This document shows positions 9,176-18,136 of a DNA stretch of 64,000 bases, piece after piece. Positions within the stretch are counted from its first letter, which is position 1. Every line of letters starts with the position of its first letter. The notes below the pieces were generated by a model. The model was not told the origin of the DNA, did no database searches, and saw nothing but the letters and a program-made list of their open reading frames with translations. The DNA comes from an uncultured delta proteobacterium (GTDB lineage Bacteria > Desulfobacterota > Syntrophia > Syntrophales > UBA8958). Both the position numbers and the translations under genes were made by a program. Where the stretch lies: positions 31,334 to 95,333 of the forward strand of contig CAISJV010000084.1 of the NCBI GenBank assembly GCA_903885795.1, in the 5' to 3' direction.

Positions 9176-9655
9176 ATGAAACAGCGACCTTTCAGACCCG
9201 AAGCGTTGGAGGCGGATGCCCGTTACGTCCGGGACCAGGAAACGGGTCTTTGCTGGCACCTGTCGTTTAATCGGATCCTGTATATAGATACGGACCGGTC
9301 CGACGTTGTCTACCATGCCAATTATCTGCGTTATTTCGAGTACGGCCGGACTTCCCTGATGCGGGATGCGGCCTACCCGTACAAGGAAATTGAAGACAGC
9401 GGCTATGTTTATCCCATCATCGATCTGGGGATTCAATTCTACGAGCCCCTCCGTTACGATGATCCCATGCGTATCCATACCCGGCCGGCCGAACTGGAGC
9501 GGGTGAAACTCCGTTTCGATTACGTTATCATTCACGGCGAATCCGGGGCGATCGTCTGTAAGGGATTCACGAAGCACTGTGCCCTCAATGCGTCGGGCAG
9601 ACCCGTGGCTGTGGACCCGAAGACCGTGCAACTTTGGAAGACCTTTCCCGCCTGA
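9176..9655 (+). CDS. 4HBT/YbgC-like hotdog acyl thioesterase
   Basis: A 159-residue hotdog protein with the 4-hydroxybenzoyl-CoA-thioesterase signature YIDTDRSDVVYHANYLRYFE; the Asp before VVYHANY is the expected catalytic acid. The frame is also open upstream into KS-2, but ATG 9176, just after the KS stop, gives the normal family length. It could release acyl chains from ACP or CoA, or edit wrong intermediates. A second related thioesterase is encoded at 30267-30686. Confidence 0.85.
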   Translation: MKQRPFRPEALEADARYVRDQETGLCWHLSFNRILYIDTDRSDVVYHANYLRYFEYGRTSLMRDAAYPYKEIEDSGYVYPIIDLGIQFYEPLRYDDPMRIHTRPAELERVKLRFDYVIIHGESGAIVCKGFTKHCALNASGRPVAVDPKTVQLWKTFPA

Positions 9656-9691
9656 GCGGAATATTCTAGATCGGAGAGTTCGATAACCCCT

Positions 9692-9979
9692 ATGACACGT
9701 GAAGAGATCAAAACAGCCATTCTGGTATTTTTCCGTAAAGAGTTTGAAATTGAAAATCCGGGCATGGAAGACAACTTGAGAGAAGTACATGGTTTCGACA
9801 GTATCGATGCCATCGAGTTACTCCTGGAAATCGAGAAGCTCCTCGGTTCTGAGCTGACCCATGAAGAAAAGAAGCGGGCGATGGATATCCAGAACCTCAA
9901 TCAGGTTTGCGATTATGTCGAATCCCTGGCTAAGGTCAGGAATATAGGCAATGGGCAAGTGAAAGGTGTAATTACGTGA
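9692..9979 (+). CDS. Acyl carrier protein
   Basis: A 95-residue carrier protein with the attachment motif GFDSIDAIELL; Ser37 is the predicted 4'-phosphopantetheine site. It is more basic at the C-terminus than usual. It sits between a thioesterase and a KS gene and is one of three ACPs in the window, each near a different KS set. Confidence 0.9.
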   Translation: MTREEIKTAILVFFRKEFEIENPGMEDNLREVHGFDSIDAIELLLEIEKLLGSELTHEEKKRAMDIQNLNQVCDYVESLAKVRNIGNGQVKGVIT

Positions 9980-10004
9980 GCACCAGTGAGGCTAAAGGAG
10001 TATT

Positions 10005-11246
10005 ATGGAAAGAAGAGTCGTAATTACAGCGTGTTCTGCCATCACCCCCATCGGCCGTACCAAGAAGGATATTCTTGACAGTCTGGTGAACGGGATCTCG
10101 GGCGTCAAGGTCCTCCGGGAGGATGATGTGTTGACCCCCTATATCCACTCCAAAGTCTTCGGGACCGTCGACTATCCCATCACCTACGATTTCAAGCGCC
10201 AGTACCGCAAAACCATGGGACCGGTGGCCTATTACGCCTGTCAGGTGGCGAAGGAGGTGCTCGAGAGCGCCGGTCTCGATGAGGCCTTCGTCACGGGCGG
10301 CCGCCTGGGTGTGGCCTTCGGTTCGACCCATGGCAGTCCCACGGTCCAGCGGGGAATTTACAAGACTTTTTTCAGTGGGTCCCAGGCGGGGTACTCTTCC
10401 ATCGGCGCCGTCGATTACCTGAAATCGATGGTGCATACGACGGCCGTCAATATTACGAAGATGTTCGGCATCACCGGCCGCGTTATCTCCTCTTCTACGG
10501 CCTGTACGACGAGCAGTCAGTCTATAGGCTATGGCTATGAAATGGTCAAATACGGGATGCAAGATGCCATGATCTGCGGCGGGGCGGATGAGTATGATAC
10601 GACCACTGTGGCCGTCTTTGATAATCTCCTCGCCTGTTCCACGGCTTTCAACGATACGCCGCATCTGACCCCGCGCCCTTTCGACACAAAGCGCGACGGT
10701 CTCGTCGTGGGGGAGGGCGCCGGAGCCGTGCTCCTGGAAGAGTACGAACGGGCGCGGAAAAGAGGGGCTTCCATCCTTGCGGAAGTGATCGGATTTTCCT
10801 GCAACAACAACGGCGGCGACCTGATCCTTCCCAATTTGGGCGGCATCTCGGAAACCATCCGCCTCGGCTTGAAAGACGCGAAGATCCCTGCGGACGATAT
10901 GGATTTCATAAGCGCCCATGCGACGGGAACCAAGATGGGCGACGTGATTGAAGCGCAGGCAATTCACAACGTTTACGGGGGAAGGCCCGCAGTGACGGGG
11001 TTCAAAAGTTACATGGGTCATACCATGGGTTCTTGCGGTGCGATTGAGACCATCATCATGACATATCTACTGGCTGAAGGCTTTGTCGTGCCGACACTGA
11101 ACCTGGAGGAGGTTGATGAGAGGTGCGCCATGATCAATCTGGTCAGAGTCCGGCGGGAGTGCCCGCTCAGGATCGCCGCCATCCAGAATTTTGCCTTTGG
11201 CGGTGTGAACACGAGCCTCATCATCAAGAAATGGGAAGGCCGTTAA
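10005..11246 (+). CDS. Beta-ketoacyl-ACP synthase (FabF type), KS-3
   Basis: A 413-residue KS with Cys167 in SSTACTTS, His305 in SAHATGT and His339 in FKSYMGHTMGS; the triad is intact. A good Shine-Dalgarno (AAAGGAG) precedes the ATG. AHATGT in place of AHGTST, and CTTS after the Cys, place it in a different subgroup from KS-1 and KS-2, closer to the KS at 18133-19308. Confidence 0.92.
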   Translation: MERRVVITACSAITPIGRTKKDILDSLVNGISGVKVLREDDVLTPYIHSKVFGTVDYPITYDFKRQYRKTMGPVAYYACQVAKEVLESAGLDEAFVTGGRLGVAFGSTHGSPTVQRGIYKTFFSGSQAGYSSIGAVDYLKSMVHTTAVNITKMFGITGRVISSSTACTTSSQSIGYGYEMVKYGMQDAMICGGADEYDTTTVAVFDNLLACSTAFNDTPHLTPRPFDTKRDGLVVGEGAGAVLLEEYERARKRGASILAEVIGFSCNNNGGDLILPNLGGISETIRLGLKDAKIPADDMDFISAHATGTKMGDVIEAQAIHNVYGGRPAVTGFKSYMGHTMGSCGAIETIIMTYLLAEGFVVPTLNLEEVDERCAMINLVRVRRECPLRIAAIQNFAFGGVNTSLIIKKWEGR

Positions 11247-11256
11247 CGGCGTTTGT

Positions 11257-12024
11257 ATGCTGTCATCATTGACAAGACGCGTCTGGGATATTGCCGTCAC
11301 ACTCACCCTTTGGTTCTACTACATCATGGGGTATCTCGTGATCTTCTCCCCTTTTTACCTGTATTCTTTCTTTTTCTCTCCGCGCCGGGAGGCATCTTTC
11401 CAGAAATTGAATCAAATCCTGCACCGGCTCTTTTTCTCCCTGATGCGTGTCCTCATTCCCGGTGTGAAATGGCACATTTCCGATCAGGTCTCCTCCATCC
11501 GTTCCTCAATCATCATCGCCAACCATCTGTCCTTTCTGGATCCCATTCTGTTCGTGTCCCTCTATGAAAAACAGAAAACCATCGTCAAAAGCGAGTATTT
11601 CCGCTACCCCGTGTTCGGCTGGATTTTGAAGACCTCCGGCTATATGCCTTCTCTGGCGGAGGGGCTGTTCAAGGAGGACATGATGAATCAGGTTAAGAGC
11701 ATGGCGGGATACCTCGCGGCAGGGGGAAATCTCTTTATCTTCCCCGAGGGGACGCGAAGCCGCGACGGTCGGATCGCTCCTTTTGACAAGGGTGCCTTCA
11801 GCATCGCCAAGCTATGTCGCGCTCCTATCCGGGTCGTGTCGATCAGTGGCACGAATAACCTATATCAACCGGACAGCTTATGGTTCCATACCGGAAGCCG
11901 TCAGACCATCGAAATCACGCTTGCGGGGAGCATCGAACCGGACTACGGGAGTAACGCCTTTTCCCTACCCGGTCTCATGGCGGAGGCGCGCGCCCTGTTG
12001 GAAGGGAAAAAGGCGGTGCGATGA
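11257..12024 (+). CDS. PlsC-type 1-acyl-glycerol-3-phosphate acyltransferase
   Basis: A 255-residue membrane acyltransferase. After an N-terminal hydrophobic segment it has the catalytic ANHLSFLDP motif (NHxxxxD) and the glycerol-phosphate-binding FPEGTRSRDGR motif. The family acylates lysophosphatidic acid at sn-2. With PlsY encoded four genes downstream, the cluster carries its own pair of enzymes for building phosphatidic acid. The stop overlaps the next start (ATGA). Confidence 0.9.
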   Translation: MLSSLTRRVWDIAVTLTLWFYYIMGYLVIFSPFYLYSFFFSPRREASFQKLNQILHRLFFSLMRVLIPGVKWHISDQVSSIRSSIIIANHLSFLDPILFVSLYEKQKTIVKSEYFRYPVFGWILKTSGYMPSLAEGLFKEDMMNQVKSMAGYLAAGGNLFIFPEGTRSRDGRIAPFDKGAFSIAKLCRAPIRVVSISGTNNLYQPDSLWFHTGSRQTIEITLAGSIEPDYGSNAFSLPGLMAEARALLEGKKAVR

Positions 12025-13571
12025 AAGTTGTTCTCCTCTCCATGCCCGACGTGGTGCCAATAATCATCCATGAAATGGCGATTCACATGCCAAATCACGG
12101 CATTGCCTGTGTGGGCGGAAATATCGACGAACGCCACGAAGTCTACCTCATCGATCTCGTCCGCAAGAGAAACCACATCGCGGCCTATCTTGAGAAAAAG
12201 CTGAAAAGGATCGATCCCGCTCTCATCGGCCTGTCGGCCATGACCTGGCAATATCCGACCTGTATGGCCTTGATCGGGCTCATCAAGAGCATTCTCCCCC
12301 GGGCTAAGATAGCCGTCGGTGGGTATCACGCCACCTTGATGAGCGAAGAGATGGGCGATTCTCCCGAAGCGCACACTATAGACTTCATGGTCCGGGGCGA
12401 GGGAGAGGAAACCTTTCGCCGGCTGGTGAACGCTCTGGAGGAGACCGATCGCCTGGATTCAATCCCGTCCCTCTCTTACAAACAGGATGGACGGTGGTTC
12501 CACAACCCCCCGGGAGATCTCTGCGATTTATCCCGATTGAAGTTGCCCATCCGTGACCGACGGCGCCTGACCTCCGGCTATCATGTCATGTATTCGAAGG
12601 TCGAGGTTATGGAAACGTCCCGGGGTTGCACCCGCAACTGTAATTTCTGCAGTATCCGTCATATGTACGGCCGTTCCTACCGGACGTATCCCATTGAACG
12701 CATCCTTGCCGATCTCGACGAAATTTATTATCGGAAAAAGACGCGCTTCGTGTTCATCATAGACGACAACATGGTCCTGAATCCGAAATGGGTTACGGAG
12801 GTCTGCGACGCCATTATCAGCCGGAAGTATCGTAAACTGAGGTTTGTCGTCCAGGCCGACTGTGTTTCCATGGCTCAAAATGAAGCGATGGTGGAAAAGA
12901 TGGCCCAGGCGGGATTCCGGACTGTCTTTCTGGGAATCGAGAGTGTATCGCGGGATAACCTCCGGACCATTGGAAAGGGCAATATCGTCCCCGAGGCAAA
13001 GCGGGCGATCGAGATCTGTCACCGGCATGGCATCATGGTGATCGGCGGCTTGATCTTCGGATTGCCCGATGATGATGAAGAAGCCGTCCGGGAGAACTAC
13101 CAGTATCTAAATGACCTGGAGGCTGATGCCTCCTACTGCCAGATGCTCTCCCCCTTCCCTAAAACCCCTATCCGGGACTACCTGATAAGCGAAGGACTGG
13201 TGTCGAACCCCGACCGTTATGAACGGTACAACGGCATGTGGGCCAACGTGAGAACGCGACACATGGAGAACGAGCAGTTGCAGTACGCCTTCTGGTACTA
13301 TCGGCAGACCGCCCTGGGGTGGTGGACCCCGTCACCTTTCGCGAGGAGCCAGGGATGGCTGTGGACTGCCGCATGGATGTACCTGGTTAAACCGGTCATG
13401 AAATTCTTCATCGACGGGCAGCTTCGCCGGACGGGTTGGCAAGAACGGTATCGAAGGGAAATCGAGCGTCTGGAAGGGATGAATCGTTTTGCAGACCTGG
13501 AGAGGTTCCTTCCCGAAGGGAAGACCGCAGTCTTCGGGGAAGGTGATACCGGCAGAGGCCCTTCATCATGA
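12021..13571 (+). CDS. Cobalamin-binding-type radical SAM protein
   Basis: A 516-residue protein with an N-terminal B12-binding-like domain (LIGLSAMTWQ, AVGGYHATLM, FMVRGEGEETF) and a radical SAM core with Cys203, Cys207 and Cys210 in SRGCTRNCNFC. The later segments FLGIES and GLIFGLPDDDEE are typical of the class B family. It overlaps by 4 bp with both neighbours and so is locked into the PlsC/DH-PPTase/PlsY operon. Confidence 0.87.
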   Translation: MKVVLLSMPDVVPIIIHEMAIHMPNHGIACVGGNIDERHEVYLIDLVRKRNHIAAYLEKKLKRIDPALIGLSAMTWQYPTCMALIGLIKSILPRAKIAVGGYHATLMSEEMGDSPEAHTIDFMVRGEGEETFRRLVNALEETDRLDSIPSLSYKQDGRWFHNPPGDLCDLSRLKLPIRDRRRLTSGYHVMYSKVEVMETSRGCTRNCNFCSIRHMYGRSYRTYPIERILADLDEIYYRKKTRFVFIIDDNMVLNPKWVTEVCDAIISRKYRKLRFVVQADCVSMAQNEAMVEKMAQAGFRTVFLGIESVSRDNLRTIGKGNIVPEAKRAIEICHRHGIMVIGGLIFGLPDDDEEAVRENYQYLNDLEADASYCQMLSPFPKTPIRDYLISEGLVSNPDRYERYNGMWANVRTRHMENEQLQYAFWYYRQTALGWWTPSPFARSQGWLWTAAWMYLVKPVMKFFIDGQLRRTGWQERYRREIERLEGMNRFADLERFLPEGKTAVFGEGDTGRGPSS

Positions 13572-15118
13572 AGACTTCGGCTGTGGAAAAGGCGCCTCCC
13601 GAGCCGCTGGAAAGGGTCCGTCTACCCATGACGATTCCCATCACGCCATATCTCCGGGACCACCGGATCGACGGGAAGATCGTTCTGCCTGCCGTGGAGA
13701 TCCTCCAGCACCTGGCTGCGTCGGTAAAGGCCCATCGGACCGATGCCGCGATATGTCGTATGGAGGCGGTCAAATTCATGCACTTTTTACAGATCCCGGA
13801 AGATTCCTCCGCAATCGAGGCCTGTCATGAGCTGGATATCCATGAAGGGGGCCGTCTTGTTTCCCGGCTGATCACCAGGAACCTAATTTCGGGGACCGGA
13901 ATCAAAAGGTCCAAAGTCCACGCAGTGGTCGAATTCACCCGTCCGAAAGAGGACATACCAAAGCTTCCCATGGATATTGCCGCCGCTTTGGACGGTGTCT
14001 CCTGCGAAATCACGGCCTCAAAATTGTACACTGAACTCGTACCCTTTGGGCCTGCCTATCAAAACATTATCGGCAGTCTCTTCCTTACGGAAAACGGCGC
14101 CGTTGCCAAGGTGTTTGCTGTGAGGCAGCCGTTGGTCTCCGAGCTTCTAGGCTCCCCCTTTCCCTTTGATGCCGCCCTCCACGCCGCTTGCGTCTGGGGG
14201 CAGAAGTTTCACCGCCTCACCGCCTTTCCGGTTGGTTTTGAAGAGCGGATCATTGTCGAACCGACGGTGCCGGGTGAGATCTACCACTGCCGGATTCTCC
14301 CCGTTGCTGTGACCGGGGATGATCTCACCTTCGATATCTGGATTCACGATATGGCGGGGGGGCTGCGCGAGGCGATCCGGGGGGTGGCGATGAAGGAGAT
14401 CTTTCCCGGCCGTATTGTGCCCCCCGGCTGGGTCCGGAGAGAGGAGGCAGCACCGCTGGCAGAGATACGTGAGCAGTGTCAGGCCGTCGCGGTCGTCGAT
14501 CGGCGGACCATGGCGGATTTCGCCGCCCTGGCCCTGACCGTGTCGGAGCGTGAGCGCCTGGAAAAAATGGGAAAGAAGCGGCAGACAGACTTTCTGGCAG
14601 GGCGTCTCGCCCTGAAATTCATCTCCCGGAAGTTGGCCGGCGGCGACATGGCAACGCCGGCATCGGCCATTCACACGATGTCTTCCGATGGCATTCGTCC
14701 CTGCTGTATCGTTGCGGGCGCTGATGATTCTGTGTTTTGCTCCGTCTCCCATGACTCGCGTTTTGCCGCTGCTGTGGCCGGGGACGGGGAAATCGGTGTG
14801 GATGTGGAACGCCTATCTGAAAAAGTCTTGAAATCCAGACGCATCTATATGAGCGAGGAAGAACTGGCCTTGACGGAAGGGTCACCCCTGGGGATCGTCC
14901 CGGCATCGATCCGGGTATGGTCCATAAAAGAGGGAATAGCCAAGGCCACGGGCCTACCCCTCGCCGAATCATGGCGGAATGTTAAGGTCGAGCGCGTCGG
15001 AAGGCGCCGGAGCCTTCTGACCGTTGAAGGGGTTTGGTACACGGCCTTTCACGACAGTGTTGACGATCACGTCTTCACCCTGGTGAAGCGGGAAGGACCG
15101 GGGAGTGAACGGACATGA
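13568..15118 (+). CDS. PKS-type dehydratase fused to a 4'-phosphopantetheinyl transferase
   Basis: A 516-residue two-part protein. Residues about 20-280 look like a double-hotdog polyketide dehydratase: YLRDHRIDGKIVLPA gives the HxxxGxxxxP motif, and FPFDAALHAA supplies the Asp of the second half. Residues about 310-510 are a Sfp/AcpT-type PPTase with GVDVERLSE and WSIKEGIAKATG, the Mg- and CoA-binding motifs. The PPTase would load the cluster ACPs and the dehydratase would introduce double bonds. The stop overlaps the plsY start (ATGA). Confidence 0.85.
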   Translation: MKTSAVEKAPPEPLERVRLPMTIPITPYLRDHRIDGKIVLPAVEILQHLAASVKAHRTDAAICRMEAVKFMHFLQIPEDSSAIEACHELDIHEGGRLVSRLITRNLISGTGIKRSKVHAVVEFTRPKEDIPKLPMDIAAALDGVSCEITASKLYTELVPFGPAYQNIIGSLFLTENGAVAKVFAVRQPLVSELLGSPFPFDAALHAACVWGQKFHRLTAFPVGFEERIIVEPTVPGEIYHCRILPVAVTGDDLTFDIWIHDMAGGLREAIRGVAMKEIFPGRIVPPGWVRREEAAPLAEIREQCQAVAVVDRRTMADFAALALTVSERERLEKMGKKRQTDFLAGRLALKFISRKLAGGDMATPASAIHTMSSDGIRPCCIVAGADDSVFCSVSHDSRFAAAVAGDGEIGVDVERLSEKVLKSRRIYMSEEELALTEGSPLGIVPASIRVWSIKEGIAKATGLPLAESWRNVKVERVGRRRSLLTVEGVWYTAFHDSVDDHVFTLVKREGPGSERT

Positions 15119-15675
15119 AACTGGCGGTTCTCCTGGCAGGCGCATATCTGGCCGGATCGGTGAACTTTTCTGTCCTCCTTTTCAGGATACTGGGAAGGGA
15201 GGATCCCAGGCGTCAATTCAGCGGGAACGCAGGGGTCACGAATGTCTATCGCCAGGCGGGGTTGTTATGGGCCGCAGTTGTCCTGCTCCTTGATATCGGG
15301 AGGGCTTTAGGGGTTTGTTGGGTGGCGCTGCATATGCTTGCCCTCGACGTTGTTCCCTTGATGGGCCTTGCGTTTATCATCGGCAACCGCTACCCCTGCT
15401 TCCACCAGTTTCGCGGCGGGAAGGGCGTGGCCGGCTATCTGGGGTTTACGGCCTTGATCTCGCCCATATCCACGGGCATCTCGGCACTCCTCTGGGTTGT
15501 TGTATATGGGATCGTCCGGATCCCCTTTATCGCTTCGCTCTTGATGACCGCCGTCCTTGGCCTTGGCACGGTTATCGCCTGTGGCTTTCGAACGGAGGCG
15601 GTTGTGGGAACCGTGGCCACGGTCCTTTTCATCTTCAATAACCATCGGCAAAATTGTGCCGCATTTTTTCGCTGA
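15115..15675 (+). CDS. plsY: PlsY-type acyl-phosphate:glycerol-3-phosphate acyltransferase
   Basis: A 186-residue multi-spanning protein with the PlsY landmarks: AGSVNFSVLL at the N-terminus, SGNAGVTNVYRQAG (family GSGNxGATNxxR), FRGGKGVAGYLGF (the second glycine-rich motif) and a terminal NHRQN. PlsY transfers an acyl group from acyl-phosphate to glycerol-3-phosphate. Some positions depart from the housekeeping consensus, so this is probably a pathway-specific paralogue. It ends the operon; about 140 bp follow before the next gene. Confidence 0.88.
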   Translation: MKLAVLLAGAYLAGSVNFSVLLFRILGREDPRRQFSGNAGVTNVYRQAGLLWAAVVLLLDIGRALGVCWVALHMLALDVVPLMGLAFIIGNRYPCFHQFRGGKGVAGYLGFTALISPISTGISALLWVVVYGIVRIPFIASLLMTAVLGLGTVIACGFRTEAVVGTVATVLFIFNNHRQNCAAFFR

Positions 15676-15815
15676 ATAACTATGCTTGCCACAGGCACAA
15701 TTATCAATTATATTATTTCCATGTGGCCGTGAAGGGATTGATTACAGCGGCCTCTTTTTTATGTTTAATAACCACAAACCAAATATTCTGTCTCTTGTGA
15801 AAAAAAGGGGGAAGG

Positions 15816-16229
15816 ATGACAACTGAGGATGTCAAGCAAAATCAGCTCAAGACCCGCGAAGCACGTTGGAAACCAATGGCCTGGACAATTTACAAAGTCG
15901 ATGATCAGGGTAAATATGAAACGACCCTTGAAAGATATGATGACCATTTAGTCGCGACGGTGCCCTTTGCCGATGCTTCTCAAGAGAAGGCAGAGGAAGT
16001 CAAGCAACGTGTTTTGAGAAATGAATCATCTCCCATAGAATATTTTATGTACAAACGGTTGCTTGATCCAAAGGCTCTTGCACAGGCTATGGGCGTTGCA
16101 GTGTGGCGATTGAAGCGGCACTTCAAACCCAAGGTATTCAAAAAACTTGATCGCAATAAGTTGCAGGAATACGCAAAGATATTCAAAGTCCAAGTGGACG
16201 ATCTCATAAACTTCCGGGAGGATGCATAA
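15816..16229 (+). CDS. Small helix-turn-helix (Cro/C1-like) protein
   Basis: A 137-residue protein of unknown function. Its C-terminal third (LAQAMGVAVWRLKRHF followed by YAKIFKVQVDDLINF) matches the pattern of an XRE/Cro-type helix-turn-helix, with the last helix read as 'cease at residue DLxxF'. The N-terminal part is unrecognised. It is preceded by GGGGGAAGG and directly abuts the BtrH-like gene, so it may regulate that gene or the divergent KS operon. Regulation is inference. Confidence 0.6.
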   Translation: MTTEDVKQNQLKTREARWKPMAWTIYKVDDQGKYETTLERYDDHLVATVPFADASQEKAEEVKQRVLRNESSPIEYFMYKRLLDPKALAQAMGVAVWRLKRHFKPKVFKKLDRNKLQEYAKIFKVQVDDLINFREDA

Positions 16230-17231
16230 TTGAAAGTCAAGGATCAATATGAGCATAGAACTTATGCCCATTGCGAAACAGGTACGGTAACTTCGCTTTT
16301 AAGGCACCATGGGCTGGAGATATCCGAGCCCATGGTTTTCGGACTTGCCAGTGGAATGATGTTTGCTTTTCTGCCTTTTGTCAAGATGACGGGTGGTATG
16401 CCGGTCATCGCCTACCGCAGTATTCCCAAATCGATCATTGGTGGGATTCAAAGACGTCTTGGTGTCAAATTCGAAGTCAGAAAATACCGGGATGAAGTAA
16501 AGGCCATGGAGGATCTGAGTGATCTGGTCGATAAAAAACAGGTTGTCGGGGTTCAGACATCTGTTTTCTGGCTTCCCTATTTTCCTGAGGAAATGAGGAT
16601 TCCGTTTAATGCTCACAACATCGTAATTTTCGGTAAAGAAAACGGGGAGTATCTGGTTAGTGAACCGGTTATCGAAGAACCCGCACGGATAAAACCGCAA
16701 GATTTGCAGAATGCCAGGTTCGCTAAAGGTATCATGGCCCCGAAGGGCTTTATGTATTATCCAACATATATTCCTGAAAAAATCGACATCAATTCCCTGA
16801 TTTTGAAATCGATCAAGCGGACGAATTTCATGATGCTGAGCGCTCCGACCCCCTGTGGGGTCCGCGGGATTTTTTATCTCGCCAATTACATCGAAAAACT
16901 CAGCGAGAAGAAGAGTGAAAAATATATAAGATCACTTTTGGGACACATTACGCTTATGCAGGAAGAGGTCGGCACCGGTGGAGGCGGGTTTCGCTATATG
17001 TACGCCGCATTTCTGGAGGAAGCTTATGAACGTCTGGAGATGCCTGTATTGCAGGAGGCCTATAGAAAAATGACGGAGGCAGGTCATCTCTGGCGCAACT
17101 TTGCCTTGGTTTGTGCGAGAACATTCAAAAGAAAAGACAGCGAGATCGATCTGCCCCATATTGCCAATCTACTCAGGATGGCCGGCAAGGCAGAGAAAGA
17201 AGTCCACCTGATGCTTCGCAAGATTTCATAA
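16230..17231 (+). CDS. BtrH-like acyltransferase (BtrH_N plus DUF4872 type)
   Basis: A 333-residue protein. The N-terminal HCETGTVTSLLRHHG and MVFGLASGMMFAF are hallmarks of the BtrH N-terminal domain, with the Cys of HCETG as presumed nucleophile. The C-terminal half resembles DUF4872. BtrH moves an acyl group from an ACP to an amine in butirosin synthesis, so an ACP-to-acceptor transfer in this pathway is plausible. The start is TTG at 16230, directly after the previous stop, with GGGAGG upstream; no ATG fits the frame. It is convergent with the following minus-strand operon, 32 bp away. Confidence 0.78.
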   Translation: MKVKDQYEHRTYAHCETGTVTSLLRHHGLEISEPMVFGLASGMMFAFLPFVKMTGGMPVIAYRSIPKSIIGGIQRRLGVKFEVRKYRDEVKAMEDLSDLVDKKQVVGVQTSVFWLPYFPEEMRIPFNAHNIVIFGKENGEYLVSEPVIEEPARIKPQDLQNARFAKGIMAPKGFMYYPTYIPEKIDINSLILKSIKRTNFMMLSAPTPCGVRGIFYLANYIEKLSEKKSEKYIRSLLGHITLMQEEVGTGGGGFRYMYAAFLEEAYERLEMPVLQEAYRKMTEAGHLWRNFALVCARTFKRKDSEIDLPHIANLLRMAGKAEKEVHLMLRKIS

Positions 17232-17263
17232 GAGAGAAAAAGGACGGGTATTGTCGCAGCTCT

Positions 17264-18136
17264 TCAATACCTCTCGATTTCGATGACTGCAAAATGACCG
17301 CGCTGGTCCCTGTTGATATGCAACATGGTTTTTCCTTGAAAAAGCATTATGAACAGGCCTACACCGCAGGCCGTGGCTGAGCTTGAGTATCCGTACTCAC
17401 GGAGGTAATCAAACTCGGCAACTGGATGTAAAATTTCCTTCATCGCAGCGGCTTCATCATCATCAATGAGGGCGCCGAAAGAAACGACGTCTATATGCGA
17501 TCCTCTTCTTTCTCTCATCCAGTTTATACATGCAGGTCCGTCGCTAAACGACCTGATCTCTGAAATTACCCCACAGGCGCCATCCTTCACAGGTTTAACA
17601 TAAAGCCAGCCACTCCCGTTAACCATCCTAAAGACGCGACTGGTTTGTTCTTCCAGGGCGGTTCGTGAAAGGAGGGCCTCATCCACGCCGCCGATCAAGG
17701 CGTTCCCTGTCGCGCCAAGGGCGAAATCTACCTGCATCAGCTCCAGCCCCCTTTCAAAGGAAAGGTGCTGGCTGGAGACCATGATGTTGCGACCCCGGAC
17801 GCCCAGGTTACGTGCAAGATAAAAAGCAGCGGTATTACTCATTGTATTGATGAATCCAAATGGTTTTGGCAGAGACCGGGCCGCATATATTTCATCGAGA
17901 ACTGAAGCGGTTTCACCAAGATTGCCGTGCTCCGTTGTGAGGTAGATGGCCGTATCAAAATCAAGGGCGTGATTATGGATACACTGACGGGCGCCAAGCA
18001 TGGTAAGAAGGATGAACCTGTTTACCCTGCGAAAATATTCATCGGTGTAGCATCTAAGCTTTTCTTTTAAGAAATTTACGTCCGCATTTTCCGCCCCGAT
18101 AAAGGATGAGGCGCTGTGAATATACATTTCGTTCAT
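17264..18136 (-). CDS. Short ketosynthase-like protein without active-site Cys (chain-length-factor-like)
   Basis: A 290-residue protein matching the N-terminal half of ketosynthases, of the kind often annotated as 'beta-ketoacyl synthase N-terminal-like' in aryl-polyene clusters. At the nucleophile position it reads VSSQHLSF, with no Cys, and the NAHGT/KxxxGH histidine motifs are absent. It ends with a FIMLF-containing strand. It overlaps the upstream KS gene by 4 bp, so a KS/partner heterodimer resembling KSalpha/chain-length factor is likely. Confidence 0.72.
   Translation of the reverse strand: MNEMYIHSASSFIGAENADVNFLKEKLRCYTDEYFRRVNRFILLTMLGARQCIHNHALDFDTAIYLTTEHGNLGETASVLDEIYAARSLPKPFGFINTMSNTAAFYLARNLGVRGRNIMVSSQHLSFERGLELMQVDFALGATGNALIGGVDEALLSRTALEEQTSRVFRMVNGSGWLYVKPVKDGACGVISEIRSFSDGPACINWMRERRGSHIDVVSFGALIDDDEAAAMKEILHPVAEFDYLREYGYSSSATACGVGLFIMLFQGKTMLHINRDQRGHFAVIEIERY

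Noticed and set aside
9972..11021. Minus-strand open frame of 349 codons
   Set aside because: Opposite KS-3, which has an intact triad; the antisense product is Arg/His-rich without motifs.
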